From assembly GCA_019828565.1 (NCBI GenBank), contig JAHDYR010000062.1, forward strand, positions 806,001-870,000: DNA of 64,000 nt, in the 5' to 3' direction. Source of the DNA: Carpediemonas membranifera. Its lineage: Eukaryota > Fornicata. Both the position numbers and the translations under genes were made by a program. Below the pieces are notes generated by a model. That model worked only from the letters and a program-made list of their open reading frames with translations. It was not told the DNA's origin and ran no database searches. Below, piece by piece: positions 8,025 to 17,383 of this stretch (its first letter is position 1; every line of letters begins with the position of its first letter).

Positions 8025-9759
8025 ATGCTAGACTTGTTCACTTGGCTGGAAGAAGCCACTGAGTTCGATAAGAAGGAGCTAATGACCAAGATCAATGCAG
8101 CTGCAAGCGCTAAAGGCAAATGCGACGTCCTTCGCGCGCTTTTGCTGCCTAGGCGCGATTTACTCGCTACTGTGATCAAGGAACGTACGTTACTGAGCGA
8201 AATTGTTTACACAGGTGTTAATATCAAGCGTATTGCCACGTTCTTCCGCCTCACGCGCCAGGAGACGGAAGATATGAAGAAGGACCTTAAGGCGCAGTTT
8301 ATGGCGACGATGAAATTGAATGAGGGTGAAAGGGTCACAGGGGAACACAAGAAAACACTGAAGCAGGTCCTCGGCGGGGATACCTTCACGCACCTGTACG
8401 ACGGCGAGGTGGAGAGCGCGCGTATTCGGGTGAAGAAGAGCATTCGTGAGGCTAGAATGAAGACAAACGCTAGGCTTGAGTGTGAACTCGCGAAGGAGGA
8501 GGACGAGGACATCAGGGATTGTACTCGGGTTCAGATGATGAAGCTGGCCGATGAGGAAGACCGAAAGGAGTTGGAAAAGGAGATGGAATACACGCGCGAG
8601 TCCAAGTATGACGTGGTATGGGGAGCGAGTGTACGATGAGATCTGCGGTACTCGTCGTGTGCGGGCCCGCAAGGATAACGCCCCCTGTCCCGGCGAGGAT
8701 CACGCCGACCACGTGCTTCAGCGCTATCTCTGGGCCGACCAGATCGATACTCAGGCGCTTACTGGCGAGAAGACGTTGACCACGAGACTCCCTGCTGAAG
8801 CTCGAGTCGTACGTCGCGTGACAGCCAGTCTGATCTCTGCTCAGAAGACGGAGATCCAATCTCTCAAGGAGCAGGTCGAGCGGCTGAAGAAGCAGGTGAC
8901 TGACGAGAGAAGAGACCACTTTCTTGAGTGCAGGCGTATCCATCATGAGCATGACGTTGGGTACCTTGCTTCCTGCGATGTTTCGTTCGCCGCCAGCCCC
9001 ATTCCGCCACAGTCTGGCACGCTCTCCAGGACTTCCTGCCCCCGACGCGCTACGAACGAGCCCGAGGCCTCCATGTCTGTGAAGCGCAAGGCCCTCTTCA
9101 TCACGCCCGAGAAGGCCAGGCCTGAGGACTCGGAGGAGGAGTCAGAGGAGGAGGAGACAGAGGAGGAGCAGGAGGAGGCGAAGGAGAAGAGGGGTGAGGC
9201 AGAAGAGGAGACGGTGAACACATGCGACGCCTGCATCCAGACTGAGCCGGAGACTCAGACTCGCATCACCTCTGAGGCCGCGGTGCAGACGTGCATCAAC
9301 GTGGAGGCTCTCACGACTAACTGTACCGCGATTCATGTCAAGAGTGACGGCAACTGCGTTGCATATTGTCTCCAAGCCATTGAGTTGGGTGGCCGAGTTG
9401 ATGGCGACTTCGAAAAGTGGCAGCGTGGCCTCTGCCAGTCAGTGAAGGCCAAGTACTGGTCTAAGAAGAATGTCACGGAGCGTAGCCTGACAGATCCGGA
9501 CTCCGGCTACTATAACTCGAACGCCATCCGAGTCTGGGCAAGGAAGCAGAAGCGGAACATCCTTGTTGTCCAGTCATACGACGGATACAACGGCATGCAA
9601 GGCATCTCCGCCATCTTATACCTGTTTGATGGCACCACCATGCTTGCACCCGATGCAGACTTGTGGGGGTTGACAGATAATTTCGCTATTGTCATCGAAG
9701 GCAATCCGGCTCACGCCACGCTGTACCAGAAGAAGTGCGAGGTCGTTGAAATTGAATAA
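8025..9759 (+). CDS. OTU-like cysteine protease with long N-terminal region, frame broken near 8620
   Basis: ATG at 8025. The first ~200 codons encode a charged helical region, then the frame shifts near 8615-8640 (a GGGG run) and continues to TAA at 9759. In the second part come a coiled-coil stretch (~8850-8925), an acidic E-rich segment (9120-9215) and a C-terminal domain starting I-H-V-K-S-D-G-N-C-V-A-Y. D-G-N-C is the signature of the OTU nucleophile loop. A matching A-H-A-T-L-Y near the end fits the catalytic histidine. OTU proteases remove ubiquitin; that activity is inferred. An in-frame 30-nt stretch at 8185-8214 resembles the introns of this region. The frame break may be a sequencing indel; GT-AG alternatives of 25-28 nt exist at the same place. 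Confidence 0.55.
8185..8214 (+). other. Candidate 30-nt in-frame intron
   Basis: GTACGT at the 5' side and TTTACACAG at the 3' side, the same acceptor word seen in two of the confident introns. Because the length is a multiple of three and has no stop, the reading frame stays open whether or not it is spliced. Removal would join codons without altering the frame. Confidence 0.35.
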
Positions 9760-9789
9760 AGATTTGGATATGCCTTTGTAGTGCGTTCG

Positions 9790-10520
9790 ACTGTGTACGT
9801 TTAGGGAGAAGGCTGAGACGGAGAAGAAGGAGGACAAGGAGGTGGAGACAGAGGAGAAGAAGGGTAAGTAGGCAGACGAGGAGGAGCCTGACACGGTGGT
9901 GCGTGGGCCGGAAGATGACGACAATATGTCAGTCGTGTCGATCAGTGACAACGAGCATGAGCCTGAGCTGGTCTTCGACGTACAAACCGCGATCGACAGG
10001 ATCCTGACCTGCCCTGCCAAGGAGATTCACCGTGACGGAGCCTGCATCGCTCATTCGCTCAACGACATTAAGCACGGCCAAGTACTGGGTAAGAATCGAA
10101 TCAAACATTTCAAAAAATCATCTGAGAGAACACACCGAGGAATCCATGGCCAAAAAGGCCGAGGGCCAGGTCAGGGGCACATGGTGGGACCCTTCCGAGC
10201 TGTTCAACGGCCAGGGCTGGCTGACAAGCACTGCTATCTCGGCTTGGACGCATCTTGAGAAGGAGAAGGTCATGGTCCTGCAGCGCAGAGAAGAGGAAGA
10301 TGGTCGCATAGTCAACTCAGCGACTGTTTACGACAACGGAAGGGTCTACCCTCAGGATTTCAGAAGTCTGACTCAACTCAGTGATGCCATCAGGGAGACG
10401 GGCCACGAGAAGGTCATTGTCATTACGGGTAATCATGCCACGGTGTATCTCGTGGCGGAGCTTCTGTCAGATGGCACTGGTGAAGAGAGTGTGCCGAAGA
10501 CAAGGAAGGGGAGGAAGTAA
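9790..10520 (+). pseudogene. Second OTU-like copy, truncated and frameshifted
   Basis: Downstream of the first OTU gene lies a diverged, partial repeat of its 3' half: an acidic/lysine-rich stretch with an in-frame TAG (~9868-9870), then I-H-R-D-G-A-C-I-A-H matching I-H-V-K-S-D-G-N-C-V-A-Y, then a frame change at an A6 run (~10112), and finally G-N-H-A-T-V-Y matching N-P-A-H-A-T-L-Y. Cysteine and histidine are both kept, but the N-terminal region is missing and two lesions interrupt the frame. It looks like a decaying tandem duplicate; the homopolymer lesion alone could be a sequence error. Confidence 0.5.
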
Positions 10521-10592
10521 ATGGTTTGATGTGTTCGGCTGTCTTTCATCTGTGAAATGAGAACAGGCGTGAGTGTCATGGACACAGATGGC

Positions 10593-10607
10593 CCGGACAG
10601 CGTTGCC
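10593..10607 (+). repeat. Left target-site duplication of LINE-1
   Basis: CCGGACAGCGTTGCC, 15 bp, matches 21911-21925 exactly and flanks the 11.3-kb element. Confidence 0.8.
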
Positions 10608-11409
10608 AGTTAAAATGTCCGGTATGGAAAGTTGGAATCACCAACCGGAACAAAGCCAAGCGCCGAGGAATGATAGCCATTGGCGATTCTTTCGAGGTTT
10701 ATAGAGCTCAAAACAGAGCGGCGGTGACCTATAGCGCGGAATGCCACATTTTGGTCAATTCAGCATCGGGAGTTCTCCTGCTCGGGGAATACCAGCAGGA
10801 ACAGCATAACTCTTTACCACTTCTACCCATAGGGCGCACGAGGCCTCTCTCTAGCCTCCTCGATGAGATCGCCTGAGACCAAGTCAAACGGAAGCGAAAC
10901 GGGCCGGTGGCAGAAAACTGGAAGATGCGAGCGCCGGAGGCACGAGCCGTCGCCCCTGAAACCACCCTGCCTGCCTTGTATAACCCGCTAGCGGACGGGC
11001 GCTGTGCTTGGGTTGGTTCTCTGTGCTCCCTAAAGTGCACCCTCTGGGGCAACGAAACCCGTATGGGCATGGAGCCCCCGGTGAGCGGTCTGATGGGATA
11101 TTACCATCCAAAAGACCAAGGGAAGCTTACCGCCCGGACGTTCCTCAACCCACAGGGCAAAGAACGTCCAGAGGAGCCCCCAGCAACATGCCAAGGGCCC
11201 TCACCACTGCAACCAAGCCGAAACCAAGGTATGAACTCATGAATTTAGTAGGAATGACGCGCAACTGGAGGGAAACCCAAATGGCGCCCTGTGGCCGCGC
11301 TCCCCGCTGGGAGAAGGGGAGAATGCCGGGGCCCAGCAACCCGAGTGGTAGGCAGATACCGCAAGGAACAGCAGCAACATGGTCTCAACCCCCATTCAAC
11401 CCTGGGTGT
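10608..11409 (+). other. LINE-1 5' leader
   Basis: GC-rich leader with no convincing sense ORF. It contains TAAAGTGCACC (from 11030) and the first of four AACCCACAGGGC words (from 11146) that recur along the element. Overlapping open frames here have low-complexity composition and are not called. Confidence 0.45.
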
Positions 11410-12190
11410 TTACTGAGGAGTCCCGGCGCCCAGGAACTCCACTGAGGGGCTTCCGTCGGCAAGGAAATGGGAAACCGAAGGGACATACTGCCTAAGGGCC
11501 CGCTCAAGAGCGCCCCTGCTGCTGCGATACATAACCATCTGGGACTGAGAAGTGCGCTGGAATGCCAAAATGGCCTGTAGGTTCTCGACAGGCTGATCCT
11601 CGTCGGTCCCCTCATGGAGCATGTCCACGAAGGCATAGGCACACGAGTGCCAGTCCATGGCGATGCGATCCAAAGTGCTGAGAGCGTCGAGGGCTGACGC
11701 AAGTGGAGCCACAGGCTGACGAACGGTGCGAGCCCCAGCTGGGGAGGAAGCCAATGGCGTGACAAACGGGGCAGCGCCCTCGCCGTTGTGAGGACCGGGG
11801 GAAGCAGGGGACCGGGCCAGCTGGAGGCGGCGGGGGACGGCTTTCCCCTGGAAGGAGCGGAAGAGTCGGCGTTGAGGACTCCTGAGGCCCCATCCCACCA
11901 GGTTGGGGAGCAGAGGCGCGGGCGCTGCGGGAGGAAGGCAATGCCAATGACCCGGGGGGCAGCTCCTCCACAGAGGACGATGTGGTGGAAGAATCCGACC
12001 CCCAGCCCTCTCTAGGGGTCTGGGGCTCCGCCGCGGCAATGCCTGGGCCTTGGAGGTGATCGGCATGAGGGCCAAGAGGGGAATCAGGTACCTTAGAAGG
12101 CTGAACCTTAGCTGCGGCAATGCCTGGGCCTTGGTGGTAGTCGCCAGGCGGGCTAATGGGTGTAACAGGAACCAAATGTGGTGAACTCAT
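11410..12190 (-). CDS. Antisense proline/serine-rich ORF in LINE-1 5' region
   Basis: On the minus strand an ATG at 12190 (MSSPHLVPVTPISPPGDY) opens a proline-, serine- and glycine-rich protein with two GPGIAAA repeats. Near 11800 the coding-like frame switches and ends with a compact, helical-looking segment (LDALSTLDRIAMDW ... VEFLGAGTPQ, TAA). The sense frames here are less protein-like. If real, it is divergent from the sense ORF at 12319 with a 128-bp gap. Function is unknown. A shared promoter between the two ATGs is possible. Confidence 0.4.
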
Positions 12191-12318
12191 ATTATGGCTA
12201 CAAGGTTCGCAACCGACCCCGCATCTCAGGCAATAGGCCACACCTCCCCGCCCCTGCTCGGAAAGGCCAACGTGCAACGCCACAAGGCTATGGTGTGATC
12301 AGGTGATGGAGCACTAAA

Positions 12319-13815
12319 ATGCACACTCCTCATCCGAGCCACCGGCCGGCAATGGACGCGTTTCCCAGGAACCCACAGGGCGGGTACGTTGCCCGAGCAG
12401 AAGATCTCCTCCCCGAGCATCCCATAGGGCCTCCTCTACGCAAGGAGCGCACGAGAACCGAGAAAATCGCCGACTTGATCCGGATGTACGGCGACCTAAA
12501 AGGGTATAGCAAGATAAAGGATCCCTTCCCCCCAGGAGTGGATCACCAGCTACAGTGGTGGCAGAATCCCAGCCGAGAAAGGGAAATAACGGCTACCCAA
12601 ATGCTAGAAAATGACATCCTGCTATACCACTACGCCCTGATAACCGGAAGGCCATGGTGGGTAAGCCAGGCGGCCTGGAAAATCCACCGCGAGGACCAAC
12701 AGCGCCGGCCACTGCCCCGATGCGGGCCGGCCTTCGTGATGTTCACCTCCAAGGCCGATTACTCCCTGACCCCGGGTTTCCCAGCCTACGAGCGCCGGCA
12801 ACGGCGCCTACAGGCGAGGCGGGCAGGGAGGGCTCCCGCTCCGGGGGATTCATGCCGACTTTCCCCCTCCGACTTTTCGAGACCAATTTCGGCCACAAAC
12901 ACAAAGTTCCCCCAACAAGCCATGGGCCGGGGGAATGATGTAGACGAAGCTGGAACAGAGCTCACCAAGCTTGGAAAACGCTTAGCTACGACCGAAGAGT
13001 GGCAAAAAGTCCGAAGAGCAGCCGATTCCATCCTCGCCAAGTGCAACAACACCACAGTGATCTTCTCGAGGGATAACGCCGCCAACTTCAAGGTATCAAG
13101 CCCGCCACCGGCTAGATCCTTGCTGTTCGAGCTAGTTGCCAGCACTCTCAAGGCCGCAGGTCACCAAAGCCTCACAGGGCCTGGGATCAGGACAAGGTTC
13201 GGCCAGCAGAGCGCCGCCTGGCTCCTCAAGGCAGGCGGCCAAGCCACAGCCGGCTCAGCGAAAGCGCCAGGTGCGGACAGAGCCCACAACAACGTCAACA
13301 ACAAGTGGGCGGCCCTAGGTCGGGCCTGGGAGGATGCCCCCGTCCCCCTTAGCCCCAGACCCCCAGCAGGAGGCTTCCCCCCCCTTGACGGACAGGCCGT
13401 CAAGCCCTGGGAAGGTGGCATGTTCTCCGCGATAGCTGTCTACAGCAGGACCGATGGGGTGACCAGACCTGTGTTGGTTAGCAGGACACCCACGGATTCA
13501 GCCCTCAACATTGCCGGCGACGAGCTAGCGCGCAGTGAGGCCGAAGACTTAGTGCTTCGCTGGACGGTTCCGGGCTTCAAAGAGCTGTGGGCCGCATGGG
13601 ATACTACTACCCGGCCAATGCCGGCCCCTGAGTTCATCCACCCGGACCTCTGCGACGCTTCCACCCTCGTTAGCAGGATCGCAAACATCTGGATGGCGGA
13701 CCAGGGTACCAAGCTGCTCGCCACCGAATCCACAGGGGGACGGCCCGCCCAAGGGCAACGAGCAAACCGACAACCCACCCCACGAGGGCAACCCGGTCAC
13801 CCCCCCACCGAATAA
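12319..13815 (+). CDS. LINE-1 ORF A, unknown 498-aa protein
   Basis: Open from ATG 12319 to TAA 13815. Residues ~35-160 are basic and aromatic (including W-W pairs, EREITATQMLENDILLYHY). A middle part (~205-330) looks globular with mixed helices, followed by a glycine/proline linker and a further folded-looking segment (~370-470). The tail is arginine/proline-rich. No zinc knuckle or RRM is evident, so it is not an obvious classical ORF1. Its place upstream of the exonuclease-like ORF suggests a structural or RNA-binding role, inferred from position only. Confidence 0.55.
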   Translation: MHTPHPSHRPAMDAFPRNPQGGYVARAEDLLPEHPIGPPLRKERTRTEKIADLIRMYGDLKGYSKIKDPFPPGVDHQLQWWQNPSREREITATQMLENDILLYHYALITGRPWWVSQAAWKIHREDQQRRPLPRCGPAFVMFTSKADYSLTPGFPAYERRQRRLQARRAGRAPAPGDSCRLSPSDFSRPISATNTKFPQQAMGRGNDVDEAGTELTKLGKRLATTEEWQKVRRAADSILAKCNNTTVIFSRDNAANFKVSSPPPARSLLFELVASTLKAAGHQSLTGPGIRTRFGQQSAAWLLKAGGQATAGSAKAPGADRAHNNVNNKWAALGRAWEDAPVPLSPRPPAGGFPPLDGQAVKPWEGGMFSAIAVYSRTDGVTRPVLVSRTPTDSALNIAGDELARSEAEDLVLRWTVPGFKELWAAWDTTTRPMPAPEFIHPDLCDASTLVSRIANIWMADQGTKLLATESTGGRPAQGQRANRQPTPRGQPGHPPTE

Positions 13816-14200
13816 TGGCAGAGCAAGTGCAGGTGATAGCCCGCCCAACGGCGGCCCAAGGACGGACCCACCACCAGGGGCAACCTGGGGGTTGCCCCGC
13901 ACAACGGCGGCGACCCGACCACTGGCCAACCCAACATGGGCGATCCAGTCGCCCCCTCGTTCATTGGGGGCGAAGCAGGTTGGAACCCAACTAGCGGGGG
14001 AACCCCGCCACCATGCCCAGCGGCGAAAGTGCGGGCTCGGAGACCGGGGGTACCCAAGATGGCCCCCGGCCCAACGCCGACGACTCGGCCAGAAGAGTCC
14101 CTGGCAGTGATAGTGACGTCAACCCGCCAAGGGGTAGAGAACTGTCAGCCAACAGCAGACTCCCCCGTCCTGCCCGCTCACCAACCCGCAGGGCAAGAGG
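13816..14200 (+). other. LINE-1 low-complexity linker between ORFs A and B
   Basis: Gly/Pro-coding, GC-rich sequence with many GGGG and CCCC runs. Open in several frames but of low complexity, so no gene is called. ORFs A and B may once have been continuous through it. Confidence 0.4.
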
Positions 14201-15810
14201 ATGCTGATCGGGTGCATTGACTTCGAAGCGTCCAAACCCGCATCCAAGGCGGGGGATGAGGCCGTCATATGCGAAGGGGCGGTCATAGTCTTTGACCCCG
14301 CCAACGGGAATATCGTCGCCAGTCTGCACGGGATGTTAGGCGAAGATATTCGGGTGGCCGACCTCGACCAGGCTCTGATGAGCTCAAGAATTCTCCACGG
14401 TTGCCCCCCAGCCACCTTCGTCGACATCACCACTGGGCAGGCCCCCAGGGATTCGAAAGCACATTCCCAAACAGCACCACATGGTGCGCGGAAATGATCG
14501 ATGCCCTCCGGCGTCTCGAAGGACACCATAACGCGTTCATCCACCTGACTGCCAAAGGGGTGGAAGCTGAACGAAGTGTCCTCACGAGCGCCAAATACGT
14601 ACCGGATTCCACGGCCAGGGCATGGGTAGCCACCCACCTAATCGATGAAGCCGGCCTAGATGCGGTGTACCCCCGTCTCAATAGCACCCTCACCCTCTTC
14701 TACCCCCCCTCCCAGGAGGACCGCCCGGTCCGAGAGACCCTCCCACAGGAGGACCAGAAGGCAGCCGAGCAGGCCAAGGTCTGGACCCGCGACCAGCAAA
14801 GGAGAAGGGAACCCAAGGGGCTGTGCCCCTATCACAGGAACGCACCAGCCTACTGTCACTGTGCGCTTGCGGATGTATCGCTCTTCTACACAAGACTCTC
14901 CCTGGCCATCCACATGCTGTATAACCCGTGGACCTGGGCTGATGTGGGAGCGGAACTAATCGCACGAGGAGGGAAAGTGACGGGGGCACAAAGCCCCATC
15001 ATTAGAGTAGGACACGGGGTCCCAGACCTGGCTGTAGAGATCAACCGCCATAGAGGGCGAGAGGTCATCACACCCCTGGGGCAACTACAGCACGTGATCT
15101 TTACCACCAAGCCGCGTCCGAAGGAAATCCACATGGCCAACACGACCGCGCAAGAGTTCAGCACAGGAAAAGGAATCCTAAGGGTCCTTGAAAGGAGGGG
15201 CGTAGCCGTTCTCAGCCCGGACTCCTGCCCAAGCACGAGACCCCTGGTCGTGGAGCTCCTATCCGAGTGGAACGGTAGGCGCCGCGTAGCAAGGGAGAAG
15301 GGCTACTGGCCAGACTTCTATGGCAACCGTACCACCCTGGACCCCAGGGTCATGGAGCAACTCCCGGTCAAACTCCACCCCGAGCTCCTGACCCTATCCC
15401 AGGCAGCCTCGCTGGTCCCGCTCCATAAGCATGACATGATGCATGGGGGCTCAGCCCAGCAGCTGAGACACCGGCTCACCCACTGCCTGGTGAACATCGG
15501 CGATAGAGCACCAGCGGGCGTCCCGAAACTCATCGTAAGCGCGGAACTCCGGCGCCAAGATAGAGGGCCCAGGCATTATGTCAACTTCTTCCCCTCGGTT
15601 CTTCCCCTAGACTGGGGCATCCGCACAGTAGAACAAGGAGGGGAGCCTGGAAGACGCCGCCCGAGCGCCTTGGGCGAACCCCAATACGACGGCACCCTGG
15701 CCCTGGGATGCAGTCCCATGATGAGACTACCCCCATCCGCCTGTGGGACTTCCCGTACACCCAGAACAACGACGGGCACAGGTCGCAGCGAGAGCAAAAA
15801 GAGGCTGTGA
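14201..15810 (+). CDS. LINE-1 ORF B, DEDD-exonuclease-like protein (frameshifted)
   Basis: The first part (frame of ATG 14201) begins M-L-I-G-C-I-D-F-E-A-S, followed ~14 residues later by V-I-C-E-G-A-V-I-V. This is the D-x-E / G-A-V layout of the Exo I motif of DEDD 3'-5' exonucleases. After a CCCCC run (~14440-14450) the frame changes and continues H-H-N-A-F-I-H-L-T-A-K-G-V-E-A-E-R, then C-P-Y-H...C-H-C-A-L-A-D-V (~14820-14875), resembling the A-K-G-x-E and C-x2-H...C-A segments of a metazoan exonuclease-like family I remember. About 300 further residues follow without recognisable motifs. The exonuclease assignment is inferred. An exonuclease is not a standard LINE domain. Confidence 0.45.
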
Positions 15811-16655
15811 CCGCGGCAAGGGCCGCGCTTAGAGCCTGCCTCGAAGAGCACCGGGAGAGGCTCACCAACGAGATTCACCAAGGCATGGAGTGGCCGGCCC
15901 TAGGGCTGCTTGAGGGCCCGCTCACCGAGAACCGACAGGTCCCCACCCCGAACCCATCTCAAAGGAAGGTGAACGCCACCCCCTCCCCCAGCAGGCTCCA
16001 AGGGGAAACAAACCCCACCCCCAACCCGCGCCAGGTAACCCCCGCCCACCCCACCCCAAGGGCAATCATCACCCCTAATGCGCACCAGGTAAGCCCTGCT
16101 TACCCCACTCCCAGAGGAATGAACCCCCCCACCCGGCCCCGGGACAGGCGATCCTCACGCCTCACAAAGAGGCCAACCCCCGGCGATGCCTCTGAGCCAG
16201 GCTTTCGAGCACCGGCCCCCGCCGGGCGGCCCCGAAGGGAAGAGGCCCCCAAACCCAAGACTGGGCACGGTCGATCAGATGGGTGCCTACATCCAAGCCC
16301 TCTTCCAAGCGGAGGTGGAGCGAAGAGCTGAAGAAGAGCGGCAGCGGACCATGAGCCATTACGAAGAGGAAGTCTCCCGGCTGAACAACGAGGTTGCCCA
16401 CCTCCAAGGCCAGCTGGCCAAGGAAAGGGAAGCCCTAGCAAGAGGAGCGAGCGAGCGCCAGCGCCTCCAGCGCATCGCCGAGAAATCGGAGGCCTTCAAA
16501 GAGCCAGCCTCAGGCTCCGTGAAACAAACAGAGTCCTCGAGGCCAGGCTTGAGGAGGCGCTTGCCGCCGCCAACGGAAGCGACGAGGAAGAAGAGCTCCT
16601 ACGCATCGGAATGGAGCACGAGAGCGACGAACCAGATCAAGAGATGCATGAGTAA
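15708..16655 (+). CDS. LINE-1 ORF C, coiled-coil protein with P/T-rich linker (two frame changes)
   Basis: ATG at 15708 overlaps the end of ORF B in another frame. A helical start is followed by a repetitive proline/threonine-rich stretch (~15940-16130, repeated NPRQV-T-PAHPTPR-like units). After a frame change near 16240 comes a strong heptad coiled coil (MGAYIQALF... QLAKEREALARGASERQRLQ). A second change near 16500 leads to a final coil and an acidic end, stop TAA at 16653-16655. A coiled coil is typical of LINE ORF1 proteins, which trimerise and bind RNA. The frame changes sit in G/C runs. Confidence 0.5.
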
Positions 16656-17383
16656 CGAGCCATACCAAAGCAGTGGAGGGAAGAGTGCAGAGTCTAAAAG
16701 GGATGTGTATATATAGCACGTTAGTGTAGGACTAGGTGAAGTGAAGGCGCCGGAATAGGTGCAGCGTTGGAGCCCGCCAGAAGGGCTGTACTGGCGCCAA
16801 TGCCCGGGTGACTTTTCTTTTCTTAAAACCCCTGTTCCCCGCAGGGACCGGGGGGCGGGTAAGAGGCAGTTGGAACGCCATCGAGGACCCGCCTGTCCGG
16901 CAGGCTGGAACTCCAGCCTTGGGAGGGGCGCCGAAAGGAGTCGCTCCCACATATGCGTAGTTAGGTAACGATGCTGCCAATGTGCGAGGCCAGAAGCGCT
17001 ATAGAGACTGGCACGAAAGTCCCGACAAGCACCGCGAGGGCGCGGCCAGTGAAAGGGGTGGTACACCCTAGGTCAGCTCCAAGAGGGAACCTGGGCCACG
17101 TCTGGGGACTCTGGAGGAAGCAGCCGTTCTGGCCAAGCACCCCATGTGAATGGCGCATGCTTCTGGGTCCTGGAGAAATATCAAGGGCAAAGAAGACGCC
17201 TACCCGGGCCGCCCACCAACAACCCACAGGGCGGGAAGCGGCCCACCCAACGTGCTAAACAACGACGACATAGGCGCTCACCCATTGGGAAGGCAACTAT
17301 GCAGATGCTAAACCCCAACAACAAGATGAAAGTGTGCAGGTAGTGCAGAATAAGGAGTGCAGGTTAAGGCAGTAACAACCTGA
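16656..17383 (+). other. LINE-1 inter-ORF spacer
   Basis: Non-coding stretch between ORF C and the endonuclease ORF. It includes another AACCCACAGGGCGGG (from 17220) about 165 bp before the ORF2 start. No better gene is supported. Confidence 0.45.

Noticed and set aside
8613-8640. 25-28-nt intron in the OTU-like gene
   Set aside because: Possible by phase, but the acceptor (GATGAG) does not match the confirmed introns and a GGGG run lies at the spot.
10907-11445. Overlapping plus-strand ORFs in the LINE-1 leader
   Set aside because: Low-complexity, GC-driven frames without motifs; the antisense frame downstream is more protein-like.
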